DNA of 16,351 nt from Clarireedia homoeocarpa. Lineage: Eukaryota; Ascomycota; Leotiomycetes; Helotiales; Rutstroemiaceae. Positions within the stretch are counted from its first letter, which is position 1. Each line of letters begins with the position of its first letter. Under the pieces are notes generated by a model. It was not told the origin of the DNA. It was given only the letters and a program-made list of their open reading frames with translations, and did not search any database. Shown here piece by piece: positions 1 to 10,439 of this stretch. The stretch lies in the NCBI GenBank assembly GCA_001465935.1, contig LNKV01000185.1:1-16351 (forward strand), in the 5' to 3' direction. The translations under genes and the position numbers were made by a program.

Positions 1-1596
1 ATACTAACTTCGATAATATTATTATTATTAGAATAAATAATCTTTTTATTATTAAATAAAAAAATATTATTAACTAAGTATATTATATTATAATTATCTA
101 AAATAGTAGAGTTTATTAAATAATATTTATTAATAATAATTAGTATAAAGTATATATTAGAATTACTAATATCTATTAAAGAAAAATTAATAATTACTAT
201 TATAACTTTTCTAAGAAAAAATAATAAAAAAGTAATTAAGTTAATTATTAATTATAATAGTCTTTTCTTAATTATTATTTTCTTTATATTATTCTATTAA
301 AATAATTTAAACCTCTTTTTAATTTATCTAATTTCAATATTACTAAATCTTTTTTTAATTAGTTTATTTTTTAATACTTTTCTTAACTAACTATAATCTT
401 TTAATTTCTATATATATCTATTCTCTAAATTAGAGAATTAACTTTTTAGATAATATAGATAATTCTTATTTTCTCTTTTAATTAGTTTATTCTTATTTTT
501 TTAAGATTTAAACTTAAGTTTATTTTTCTTATTTAAAATAATCTCTAATTTTATAATATCTCTTATAAAGATTATTATTATAAAAATATTTTTTCTTTTA
601 AGTTTATAAGATTTATTAACTAATTAAATAATAAGAATAATATTTATTTAATCTAGAGTTAAGATAAATAAATCTAACTATTAATTTATAATAATATATT
701 TTAATTCCTTATCTATTTATATTAATTTAATCTTGATTTTTATTATTTTTAAGAAAGTAGTTATAATAATTATTTTTTTTATTTTATTTAACTAATATAT
801 ATAAACTTTATTATAAATTATATTCTACTTTTTATATTAATTACTTGAAAATATTTAATTATATTATATTTAATCGAGTATATTAATATATTCTCTTTGA
901 ATATTAATTAGAACTATTAATTTATATAATATAAAGCGAGTTTTAAAAAAATAAATAATATTATATAAAATAATATTATTAAAATTAGTATTATAAAAAT
1001 TATAATTAATAAGGAAATTAGTATTTATAATTATAAAGATCTATATATAAATATCTTTAAAAACTTTATAGTAAATATTATATTTAGTTTTCTTATTTTA
1101 AAATTACTTTTATATAATTATAAAATTCTTATAAATATCTTAGATCGATAAATACTTTAGTTTTAAATAATCTTTTATATCTATATTCTTTTTATTAATT
1201 TTACTTATCTTGATATTATAATTAATAAATAATTAAATATATAATTTATCTTTTAGTTAGTATATAAAGAATAGTTTTAATAAAGATTAAATAAATTAAT
1301 CTTTATTAATCGAATTATTAAACTAGATATTAACTAGTAATCTAGTTAGTTTTTTATAAATATTGAGATTAACTAGATATTATATTCTTTTAACTTAGTA
1401 TTATTATTTAAGTTTTAAAAACTATATTATTTATTATTATCAAGTAAATAGTCTAATACTACTAATTATTTTAAATTAAAATATAATAATTACTAAGATT
1501 AGAAGATATAAAAAAGTATTTAAAAAGTAACTTTTTAAATAAACTAGTAGATAGTTTTTCTATATAATAAAGTAAATATTAAACTAAGTTTATAAT
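1..1596 (-). pseudogene. degraded gag and start of protease of element A
   Basis: Identified by similarity to the corresponding stretch of element B (10250-11868). Minus-strand bases at about 72-131 match the B segment that reads as the aspartic protease. The rest, up to the LTR at 1597, should be gag by position. I found no clear zinc knuckle; frequent TAA/TAG codons and Cys-to-Tyr changes would hide one. The left end is cut by the window edge. The gag assignment rests on element order (LTR, gag, protease), not on a recognised domain. Confidence 0.6.
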
Positions 1597-1956
1597 TATT
1601 ATAGTTTAAATAATAGCTAGATATATAATAATAATAAAAATATAATTAATTATTCTTTCTCTTTTTAAAATTCTTAATCTTATTTATAAAAGTTAATAAG
1701 AATTTTAAATTAAAAAGAGTAGTTCTATTTAATTTTATAATTTATAAAAGAAATATAAATAAAGATTATAATATATTAATAAAAGTTCTAAGTAATATAC
1801 TAAGATCACCGATCTTTAATAATATTATAATATAGATTGTAAATTTTAACTTTATAATTTTAAAGATTAATTTATAAAAACTAATTATATATCTATTTGA
1901 TCAAGTAATTAATTCTATTTTATAATTATATATATTATATAGATCTTTCTATAATA
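1597..1956 (-). repeat. 5' LTR of element A (360 bp)
   Basis: One of three copies of the same LTR (also 2410-2775 and 11869-12168). The plus-strand left boundary reads tattatag and the right boundary ctataata. In the less mutated copies these ends read tatcatag and ccgtgata. Undoing single CpA-type changes gives TGTCA...TGACA ends, the usual inverted termini of an LTR. Sequence similarity between copies stops at these points. This copy keeps the roughly 61-bp internal stretch (about 1807-1867) that is missing from the 11869-12168 copy. Confidence 0.8.
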
Positions 1957-2409
1957 TATATTATATAACTTCTTTATATAAATATATTTAAAATACTTTT
2001 TAAACTATTTAGAATCTATAATATATCTCTAATTCTAATAGATATATAAAGAATAAGAATTTATAATTATACTTTAATCTTTAATTAAATAATCTAAACG
2101 AAATTTTTTAATAAATCGTTATTTAACTTCCTTAGAATTTTTAAAAGAATATAATTCGCTTCGATTCTTTAATTTCTTAGTTCTTTTATATAATATAATA
2201 AAGAAGAACTAAAAAAATAATTAAAGAAATATTAAATAAATAATTCTAAACTTTATTTATATTTAAAAATAAATACTAGGATAAGAAAAGGATAATATTA
2301 TAATTTATAAAGTTTAAGAATCTTAGATTTAGATTATATAAAGTAATTAATAGAATTTTAAATAGAGAGTTTATATAATACTAATTATTAGCTTAATAGT
2401 TTAATAAAA
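1957..2409. other. unidentified spacer between two LTRs
   Basis: This 453-bp stretch lies between the LTR of element A and the 3' LTR of element B. It is RIP-mutated but slightly richer in C/G around 2098-2165. One plus-strand frame, from about 2230 to 2409, reads as fairly continuous, basic and helical with stops only as TAA/TAG, which could be a degraded coding fragment. I recognise no family. It does not read as the missing upstream part of the plus-strand Copia RT that begins at 12169 on the far side of element B, so the two flanks do not obviously belong together. Confidence 0.4.
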
Positions 2410-2775
2410 TATCATAGTTTAAATAATAGTTAGATATATAATAGTAAATAAAGATATAATTAATTGATTCCCCCCCCCTCTTCTTAAGATTTTTAATTTT
2501 ATTTATAAAGATTAGTAAGAATCTTAAGTTAAAGAGAGTAATTCTATTTGATTTTATAATTTATAAAGGAAATATAGATAAAGATTATAATATATTAATA
2601 AAGGTCTTAAGTAGTATACTAAGATTATCGATCTTTAATAATATTATAATATAGATTATAAGCTTTAGTTCTATAGTTTTAAAGATTAGTTTATAAAAGT
2701 TAACTATATATATATTCGATTAAGTAATTAATTCTACTTTATAATTATATATATTATATAAATCTTTCTATAATA
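2410..2775 (-). repeat. 3' LTR of element B (366 bp) or a solo LTR
   Basis: Similar along its full length to 1597-1956 and 11869-12168. Its left end, tatcatag, keeps a C that is T in the other copies, which helps fix the terminus as TGTCA-like. It looks the least RIP-mutated of the three, with more G retained at about 2530-2640, and it contains a nine-C run at 2470-2478. A pyrimidine-rich stretch directly to its right fits a polypurine tract on the minus strand, as expected for a 3' LTR of an element extending rightwards. A solo LTR from a separate insertion remains possible. Confidence 0.78.
2470..2478 (+). repeat. nine-C homopolymer inside the LTR
   Basis: A run of nine C in a sequence that is otherwise nearly all A and T. 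The matching position in the other two LTR copies is a mixed pyrimidine tract (ttctttctctttt and ttcttctctctttt). C in a CpC context is a poor RIP substrate, so a C tract would survive. The run may be an expanded pyrimidine tract or a sequencing homopolymer. Confidence 0.9.
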
Positions 2776-2790
2776 TACTTCTTAACTCTA
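2776..2790 (-). promoter_or_regulatory. candidate polypurine tract remnant
   Basis: Directly inside the 3' LTR the plus strand reads tacttcttaactcta, so the minus strand is mostly purine just before the LTR. This is where the polypurine primer for plus-strand DNA synthesis sits in LTR retrotransposons. The tract is short, interrupted and mutated, so the call depends mainly on position. Confidence 0.4.
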
Positions 2791-5700
2791 ATATTAAGTT
2801 ATAGAGAATAAAGAAAGTTTTAAATAAATAAAATATTAAATATATTTATAATTAATCTTTATAATTTATTTATTTAAAGTTATATTATAATTGTTATTTA
2901 AAGTGTTTTAAATAATAAGTATAAATAGTTATAATATTTATTTCTTTTATATTACTTCTAGTTATATAATTTTTTATTAATTTAATAATCAGAGTTTGTC
3001 TTTATATAAATTTAAAGAATAAATAAATAGATAATCTTATTAGTTTATATTAAATAGATTATATATTGTTTACTAGGATTAATAATCTTTTTAAATAATT
3101 ATTTGATAATAAAGTATTTCGAAATTCTAATTAATATTAACTAGCTAAAGTATAATTAACTTAGTAAATATTTATTTTAATTAGATTAAATTACTTTAAA
3201 TAATTGTTTTTATTATTATCGCTTTAATTAAATATAGTTGTTAATGAATTTCTATAATAATAAGGTTTAAAGTGATTATTTTAAGATATATATACTTAAA
3301 TTACTTCCTTCTATTTATATTATATAATAGTAATATCAATAGTAATAATAATACTTTCTGTTTATTCTTTCTATAATCTATACTTTCTATTTTATTTTAT
3401 CTTCTAATTTTCATTATATCTAAATATAATTATACTTTATTAAATAAATAAAGTAATAATAAGGATAAATATAATAAGTTCTATTAAATTAGTTATAAAC
3501 TTTATTATAATTATACTTATAAAGTAATAATTCTAACTAATCAATTATATATTTAATAAACTATTTATTAAGTTTATTAATAGTATAATAATATATAATC
3601 TTCTTTTCTTATTTAAATAGATAGTAAGTTCGATCTTTTTAATTTTAATCTTTTTATTCTTAATTATAAAAATTAAGTATCTTCGATTAAAACTAATATT
3701 ATTATTATAGATATTACTTATTTTTTATTATTAGTAAATTTCGAATTCTTTTTATTTTTCTAATCTCCTTACTTTTTAATTACTAATTATTTTTATAACT
3801 ACTTTTCAGATCTTATCTTTTTAAACTTAGTTTATATAAATCGCTCTTTTTAATCTTTATTTAAATAAGACTTCTATATATTCTTTAATTACTTTATATA
3901 AAGATCTTTTAAATTTATCTTCTTTTTACTAATCTTTCTTATTAGAGATAGTTCCTAGTTTTTAAAAAGATAATTCTCTTTCTATTAGTTAAAATAGATA
4001 ATTACTTACTTTATTTTAAAGTTTATAATATCTACTATTTTTATCTAATTCTCGCAAATCTCTAATTAATATTTAAATATATAATCTTATTATATCTTAT
4101 ACTTTTTATAAAGTTCTATATCCTCGAGTTTATAATTTTATTTAGTTATAGATTTCTATTAGTTTTTTTTAGATATTTATAAAATATACTATTTCTATTT
4201 ATAGATTTTTACTATTAGATTTATAAACTGGACTTAGTTCTAATAGATATTATAAATTAGATTATTCGATTTTATACTTTTTAAACTTATAAGCCTTTTA
4301 TAATCTTATATTTAATATATATCTAATATAATATCTAGCTTCTTCTCTAATTCGATTTTAAACTTTATAATATAAAAATCGAATAATTACTTTTCTATCT
4401 AACTTTTATATATTTTATAAAGAAACTTATATAGAAGTTAACTAAATTAGTTTATCTAGTAATTAACTTATTACTTTAACTAATACTTAGATTATTTTTC
4501 TATATAATCTACTAAAGTTATTTAGTAAAAATATTAAGACTCTTTAAAACTATATTTAAGATTATTATAACTTTTAGAATTATAGTAATTATTATTATAT
4601 TCCTTACCTTAATTATATTTAAAATACTTTATATAATCTTAATAAAGAGTATTACTTTAATTATATAAATACTAAGAAGTTAAGTTATTATTAAAGTTAT
4701 TAAATAAAGAAATATTATTTTATCTCTAAAGTTTTAATACTAGTTACTAAGAAGTTATTAGTATTATCTAAGCTAAAAGATTCTAATAAAATAAATTTCC
4801 TTTTATTATTTCTATAATTAACTTAATATTAGATCTTTAGGATTTAAAAGATATAAAGAAGTTTTTTAGAATATTAATTAAAATATATAATTTAAAGAGT
4901 TATTTTATAGATTAGCTTTCTAATAAAGAGGATAATAGTTAGGAAAGTAATAAAAATAAAGAGAATAAAGAGAATAATAAAGATAATAATAATAAGAATA
5001 ATAATTTATTTATTTTATTTAGTTTTTATTATATTTACTTTCAAGATCTAAATTAAATTAATTATTCTAATCTTTTTATTACTCTTTAGAAATCTTCTTA
5101 TAATAGAATAATCTTTATACTTTATATTAGTATAATTAATACTCTTCTAAATACTTTTTTTACTATTACTTCTATATATTATTCTAGATTATCTAGTTAT
5201 TTTTAACTTATTCTCGAGATAGTTTTATAAACTTCTTATTACTTTATAACTCTGTTTTATATTATACTTTATAAGTCTTTAATATATATATAAAACTCTA
5301 ATACTTAAAGTAATTATCTAAGAGTTCTAGATATTTATAATCTTCTAAATAAATATAAATCTCTTATATACTAATTCTTATATCGAAATATTAATTACTT
5401 AGTTCACTTTCAAAGTTTCTTTACTACCTCGAATTTATTTATAAATTATATTAAGACTTATATAATAGTATTCAGAAAGTTAATTATATCTAGATTTTCG
5501 AAAAAGGAAGTTAAGTAATTATCTTATATTAAAATAAAGTAGATATTAGATAATAGTAAGATAATTAAATAAGAGTATTTAAAGTATATTTAGATAGTTT
5601 AAAAATAGTTAATTAAATATATATTAAACTTAATACCTTTTATATAAACTTATAATAAATACTTAAAATATCTTAAATAAATAACTAAAGATATTATAAA

Positions 5701-6004
5701 GTTAATTCTATTTTATATTAATTAGTAATTCTATTATATAAATAATTTAAGATTATCTATTTATTAGTTATATTTCCTATATTATTTATTTATATTAATA
5801 ACTATATTAAATTGAATTTCTAGATATTATAAAAAGATTAATTTAAAGAAAGATTCTTATTAAATAAATTAATTATTCTTTAGAAAATTATCTACTTTAA
5901 TCTTATTCTACTTTATATTTTAAGATTAAATTATTAATAAGTTTTATTTATAAAAAGAAATAATAAATAAAAAAGTAATTTTTAAAAAGTATTTTATAAA
6001 GTCT
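2791..6004. other. 3.2-kb unexplained insert between RNase H and 3' LTR
   Basis: In ordinary Copia elements only a short untranslated stretch separates RNase H from the 3' LTR. Here about 3.2 kb intervenes with no retroviral domain I can recognise on either strand. About 3600-4300 is pyrimidine-rich on the plus strand. About 4920-5010 is purine-rich (repeated gaaaataaagag-like units). No second LTR pair, target duplication or RT motif was seen inside. It could be an extra element-borne ORF, captured host DNA, or an older nested transposon whose ends RIP has erased. Confidence 0.5.
4921..5560 (+). pseudogene. weak plus-strand reading frame, antisense to pol
   Basis: In the frame starting gag-gat-aat at about 4928 the plus strand reads an acidic, Asn/Asp/Lys/Glu-rich stretch (about 4928-5005) and then a mixed segment with relatively few stops to about 5560. 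All stops are TAA or TAG, as expected if Gln codons were hit by RIP. Beyond 5560, and before 4900, stop density is no lower than expected by chance for such AT-rich DNA. I recognise no domain. This may be a decayed ORF or a composition artefact. Confidence 0.22.
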
Positions 6005-6029
6005 TAACTATTATATTTAATTTCTCGAT

Positions 6030-6525
6030 CTTACTCTTTATATCTTATAAGTTTAAATAAGTATAGAAGTATTTAAATTATTACTATATAAGATTCTTAA
6101 TAAAGTTATTAATAAATATATTCTTTGTAAATAAATAGATAATATTAAATAATTTCTTCGAATATTCTTATTTTAATTATATATTTTAGATATCGATATA
6201 TCTAAGTTTAGTAGATATTCTTTTATTTTTATTTATAACTAATCTTATTACTTATATATTATTATAATAAATAGTAATTAGTTTAAATATAACTAGTTTA
6301 AGTTTCTTTAATAACTTATTTATTATTATAGTTTCTTTTATAATTCTTTCTATATTAAATAGCTCGGTTTTAATTATAAATATTATTATAGTTTCTTACT
6401 TCGATATTTTCTAAATAATCAATCTATTATATAATAATATTATATACTTTTAAAAAGATCACTTTATTTTATTATTATTAATAAATAATATATCTGATAT
6501 TATAAATAGTTAAAATAAATAATCT
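6030..6525 (-). pseudogene. Copia RNase H domain remnant
   Basis: Minus-strand reading follows the Copia RNase H pattern. There is a beta-strand segment with SDI (native SDA, first catalytic Asp preserved) near 6496-6504. Then come an RSS-like stretch, a KTEL segment matching TEAEL with the catalytic Glu region near 6362-6375, and a YNN in place of CDN where the third acidic residue is expected (about 6256-6265). A KLRYIDI segment near 6190-6210 fits the conserved histidine/Asp motif near the end (native K-x-RHIDI). In the native enzyme this domain removes RNA from the RNA-DNA hybrid. Several catalytic positions are changed, so it is dead. Confidence 0.8.
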
Positions 6526-6545
6526 ATATTATATTTAATAGTAAA

Positions 6546-7445
6546 ATATTTTATTCTCTATAAATAACTAATATAATAATCTATTACTTTTAAATAATCT
6601 TCTAATAGATTAGTAAGAAAGTAAGATAATTATAATATAGTAAATATAATATCTATATATAAGATAATTATAATATATAGAATTAATCTAATCTTTTCTT
6701 AATATTTTTTAACTATTAATCTTATTATATTATTTTTATTCTTTCTAAATTCTATAATTAGAAATAGAGTATTTATAAGTTTATTATTAATAAGATTAAA
6801 CTTTTTAATAATCTTCTTAATATAAGTATTATAGACTAGTTATAACTTTTTCTAAAATCGGTTTCTAATAATCCGAATTTCTAAGAACTATTTTATATTA
6901 CTTATTTTATATAGTTTATATATAAATTAGATCTTATTAATAATTCTTTTAACTTTCTTAGTATATTTCTTATTATAAATAACTTGAATATTATTTATAA
7001 AGAAGAGTACTAATATTTTATAATCTTCGATAATAAGTATATAAGACTTATTTAAATATAACTTTATTTTTAATCTAATTAAAATCTTAATAAAATTTTT
7101 AAATTAAATTATTAGTGAATCTTGTAAATTATAGAAAGTATAGTTAATAATTATAATTATATCTTCTATTTTATAACTATCTAGTAAATAATATATAACT
7201 AGCTCGCTATTTAAGTTATATAATATATTTATAAAAGTATTTACTATATTAAACTACTTAGTTTTAAGATCAAACTTAGTTATTATAATTATAATAATAT
7301 AAAAGAAATAGAAAGCGAATATTATAATATAAATTAATTCGATTATACTTTTTATTTATAGATCTCTTTTTACTATAAGTTATAATCTATACTTTGTAAT
7401 ATATTTATTCTAATTAGTTTTATATATAAAGACTTATTTTAAAGA
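6546..7445 (-). pseudogene. Copia reverse transcriptase remnant (RVT_2 type)
   Basis: Successive minus-strand motifs fit RVT_2. The start is a K-stop-VF motif (native KWVF) near 7430-7440. An RDL segment follows near 7363. FNIVNTF near 7230-7250 corresponds to the FDAVNAF strand with the first catalytic Asp, here Asn. YNLQDS near 7110-7130 matches YGLKQSP. LVLFFINNI ends at 6987, where FVDD is expected; INN lies at 6990-6998, so both active-site Asp read as Asn. YKLYKI and FLEIRIIR follow as thumb-side motifs (FLG.R). Asp to Asn (GAY to AAY) and Val to Ile are the changes RIP makes on the opposite strand. Confidence 0.88.
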
Positions 7446-8660
7446 GATTAATTTAATCTTTACTAAGTCTTTTAATATTTCTCTTTATATATTCCGAGCT
7501 TTGAGATTATTAATTTCTTTATTATAATTAGCTTTAAATATTAATTCTATTAAGTATATATCTAAGTCTTAGTAATATTTAAATAATTTAGCTACTTAGT
7601 TTTTATAAATTTTAAGTAATTATAATAATTCTATTATAAATTTCTTTAATTTAGTTATAATTATAATTATTATTATATTATAGAATATTATAAATTTACC
7701 TTACTCTTTATTTCTATTTATATCTAATTAATTAGATTAGAATATATTATAGAAATTATTAAGTTTCTTACTATCTCTCGAAGATAATTAAATAATAATC
7801 GTTTTAATAAATATATTAATAATCTTCTTATTATATTTTAAACGAAGTTGTTTTTATTACTTAATATTATATATTAAGATTTAATTTAGTTAATAAGAAA
7901 AAAGACTAATATTTTAATTATTTAATCTTCTATTTACTCTTTTAACTAAAACTTCGATTATAAATCTTAGTCTCTTAAATAGATAACTTTCTTTATTTAA
8001 TAAATTAGTTGATTAAAAAGCTTTTATTTATATTAAAATAACTTTAATCTCTTTCTATTTATATTACCGAATACTATTATATAAAGTATATATAAGATTA
8101 TATAGAGTATCTTTAATTTATAAAAATATAAGCTTAGTAATATCTTCTTTTAAACTTTCTTTATACTTCTTATAAAGTATATTGATAATATTAGTATAAT
8201 TATAATTTATTTTATTTCTAAACTTATTAACTCTTTTAGTTATTAATAAAGTGAATAATATAAACTTACTAAATATCTTATATTCTATTTATCTTTCTTC
8301 CTAATCTTATTTATTACTAATAGAAGTATTAATCTTTATATTCTAAGTTTAGTTAATTATAATTTTAATTTTAATATTAGTTTAATCTTTAAGTTGATCT
8401 TATAAATATTATATATTTAGATTACTACTATTTTTATCTAGATATAAACTATTATCCGAAAGTTATAAACTATTAGAAAGACTCTACTTATTATTACTAG
8501 ACTTCTCTATCTTCGAGATCTTCTTATAATATTTCTAGTTATTAATACTTTATAAAGTAATCTCTTTAATAATTATATTAAGATTATTTATATTATTACT
8601 TTCTAATATTAATCTATTTAAGTTTTTAATAATTCTAAAATCAAGAATTCGAATAATTTT
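7446..8660 (-). pseudogene. Copia linker between integrase and RT
   Basis: Minus-strand reading stays mostly open between the integrase C-terminal part and the RT start, with scattered TAA/TAG. About 8300-8500 is Ser/Asn-rich and low in structure, typical of the variable linker before RT. About 8040-8270 reads as a charged, helical stretch (FILFTLL near 8255, then several Lys/Tyr-rich segments). No named domain is present. It is somewhat longer than the same gap in many Copia elements, and part of it (about 7860-7920) has more stops, possibly a small frameshift. Confidence 0.6.
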
Positions 8661-8702
8661 ATTTAAATACTCTTTTAAGAATACTTTCTAGTTCTTATTA
8701 AT

Positions 8703-9047
8703 TTTAAAGTAAATAATATTTTTATTAAACTAGATATTATAAATAATAATAATCTTATTAAACTTCGATATCTATATTTAGTAAATTAGTAATTTAAATA
8801 TATAATTTACTAAATACTCTAAATAGATTTAAAAATTAACTTTATATTATTATTTATTAATATTAATTTCTTNTAGCTTTAAAGTAAATAATATTTTTAT
8901 TAAACTAGATATTATAAATAATAATAATTTTATTAAACTTTAATATTTATATTCAGTAGATCAGTAATCTAAATATATAATTTACTAAGTATTCTAAATA
9001 AGTTCGAGAATTAATTTTATATTATTATTTATTAATATTAATTTCTT
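8703..9047. repeat. 170-bp tandem duplication in integrase
   Basis: Copy 1 is 8703-8872 and copy 2 is 8878-9047, each 170 bp with no indels, separated by five bases that include an ambiguous N at 8873. By eye the copies differ at about 16 sites, all C/T or G/A transitions, so they have mutated separately by RIP. The repeat unit of 175 bp is one base more than a multiple of three. The integrase frame shifts by exactly one across it and resumes correctly on each side, so the duplication is secondary to the ancestral gene. Confidence 0.93.
8873..8873. other. ambiguous base N at duplication junction
   Basis: This is the only non-ACGT base in the window, and it sits between the two 170-bp copies. 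This suggests a contig join or a consensus conflict rather than a random low-quality base. If N stands for a gap of unknown size, the spacing of 175 bp is not reliable. Confidence 0.95.
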
Positions 9048-9699
9048 ATTTTTTATTTAAAGAATAAATTTAATAATTATAATAGTATATACTATTCTAA
9101 TTTAAATATAAATTAATAATAATTAATATTATTAATACTAAGTTATATTATTAGAAATATTATTTGAATTATAAATCTAAGATTTTATTTAATATCTTAA
9201 AACTTCTTTATTATAATAGACTTATATTATATAAATAAATTATTATCTATATAATTTCGAGTTATAGTTTTAATAGGAGATTTATTTAAGTTTATATTTT
9301 TATCGTTTTAATAATAATCTTTTAATTTATATACTTTATTATATTATTTAACTTATAAGTATAAGTTAATAATAATTTAATTTTAATTCTTTTTATAAAT
9401 ATCTATTATTTAAACTTTATATAACTATTAATATTAATTACTAATCTATTATTATCTTATTTAATAATATAAATAAATAAGTAATACTATTATTTTATTT
9501 ATATTTTAAAATTAGTAATTATTTAATATACTTTATAATAAGTTTTATTAATAAATAGAATTCTAAAGATCTTACTATTATATAACTCTTTAATTAATAA
9601 TAATTATAAATATCTATTAAATAATATTAGAAAGTCGAAAAGATTTTATATAATTTTATAAAATAATTATAATAATTATTAATCTTTTAGATAATAGTT

Positions 9700-9860
9700 A
9701 ATAATCTATTTAATATATATTCTTATATAATATTTACAATCAACTTTTAAGATTCTTTTAATTTTTATATTTTTTATTTTATTTATTAAATACTTAAGAG
9801 CTTTCTATTCGAGATATTTAACTTTATTATATTATATTTATATAATATTCTCTCTATTAG
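9700..9860 (-). pseudogene. GAG-pre / integrase zinc-binding region remnant
   Basis: Minus strand reads a stop-rich start equivalent to the WH-RLGH motif (about 9829-9840), then YNKVKYLE, then a KVDCKYYI segment near 9733-9755 equivalent to CxxC. The first Cys is kept and the second is Tyr, the change expected from TGT to TAT. This is the HHCC zinc-binding element in front of the integrase core, which in Copia elements overlaps the GAG-pre domain. Confidence 0.7.
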
Positions 9861-10289
9861 ATAGAGGATTGTATAATTATCTAAAAAGTTTATTAATTTT
9901 ATAATAAATAGTTAGATATATTATTATAACTTTATTTATAAAAATATTATTTAGATTAGTTAAATAATAAAAAACAATCTTTTTAAATTTTAAAAAGACT
10001 AGATTATACTTTTATATAAATAATATAATAATTATATTTTTCTTATATATACTATATCTTAATATATAATCGAGATTATAAAACTTTAAATTTATTTTTA
10101 TTAATTAAAACTTAAAGATTATATTAATATAAAAATTAGAAATAAAAATAATATTTATTAAAATAAAATCCTTTATATTAGATCTCTTAAGATTATTAAA
10201 AATATTCTTAATAATATAAGTACTTTATTTGATAATTAATAATAATAATATATTAACTTTGATAATATTATTATTATTAGAATAAATAA

Positions 10290-10400
10290 TCTTTCTACTA
10301 TTAAATAAAAAGATATTATTAATTAAGTATATTATATTATAGTTATCTAGAAAAGTAGAATTTACTAAATAGTATTTATTAATAATAATTAGTATAAAGT
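10290..10400 (-). pseudogene. Copia aspartic protease active-site region
   Basis: Minus strand near 10330-10365 reads STFLDNYNIIYLIN, fitting the Copia pattern W-x-LDSG/C-x-THx-x-N around the catalytic Asp (kept). Further on, about 10081-10200 reads DFILINIIFISNFYIN and IIFKF, matching the L-L-NV-YVP-F--NL-S strand at the end of the protease/GAG-pre junction. The native protease cuts Gag-Pol. Match is by pattern only; several positions are RIP-altered. Confidence 0.65.
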
Positions 10401-10439
10401 ATATATTAAGATTATTAATATTTATTAAAAAGAGGTTAA

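Larger units (their letters stand above)
1..1956 (-). mobile_element. Ty1/Copia element A, 5' part, runs off left edge
   Basis: This segment is colinear with 10250-12168, the 5' end of element B, through the protease and gag regions and into the LTR. Differences are mainly transitions plus small indels. Read on the minus strand it starts with the LTR at 1597-1956, continues through gag, and reaches the protease at the window edge. Integrase and RT would lie outside the window to the left. A and B therefore belong to one family and lie in the same orientation. It is thoroughly RIP-mutated and cannot encode protein. Confidence 0.85.
8661..9660 (-). pseudogene. Copia integrase core and C-terminal part
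   Basis: Minus-strand reading matches a Copia integrase. FRILFINKT at about 9541-9570 corresponds to the first core strand. DNNRL near 9440-9460 fits the DN-G region with the second catalytic Asp. TYKLNN-II-KYIN near 9320-9360 fits the TPQQNG-AE region with the third catalytic acidic residue. LEII and IYLYNIS (about 9220-9255) match the W-E-x(4)-A-YL-NRTP region. Downstream, NSRTYLEYLVNY-like segments and IIIYNI-stop-FN (8715-8745) fit the GYL-GY and V-IS-DV-FDE pattern after the core. The native enzyme joins element DNA to the chromosome. A tandem duplication of 170 bp breaks the frame in this C-terminal part. Confidence 0.82.

Noticed and set aside
1957..2409. Left flank as the missing upstream part of the plus-strand RT starting at 12169
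   Set aside because: None of the three plus-strand frames at 2350-2409 reads like the KWVF to KARLVV segment that should precede 12169.
3629..4500. Long plus-strand ORF upstream of 4921 in the same frame
   Set aside because: Stop density in this frame is about one codon in ten, no lower than expected for random sequence of this composition. The Phe/Leu-rich look comes from pyrimidine bias.
4921..5010. CRISPR-like or satellite array in the purine-rich repeats
   Set aside because: The units are short, irregular and without spacers; it is simple low-complexity sequence.
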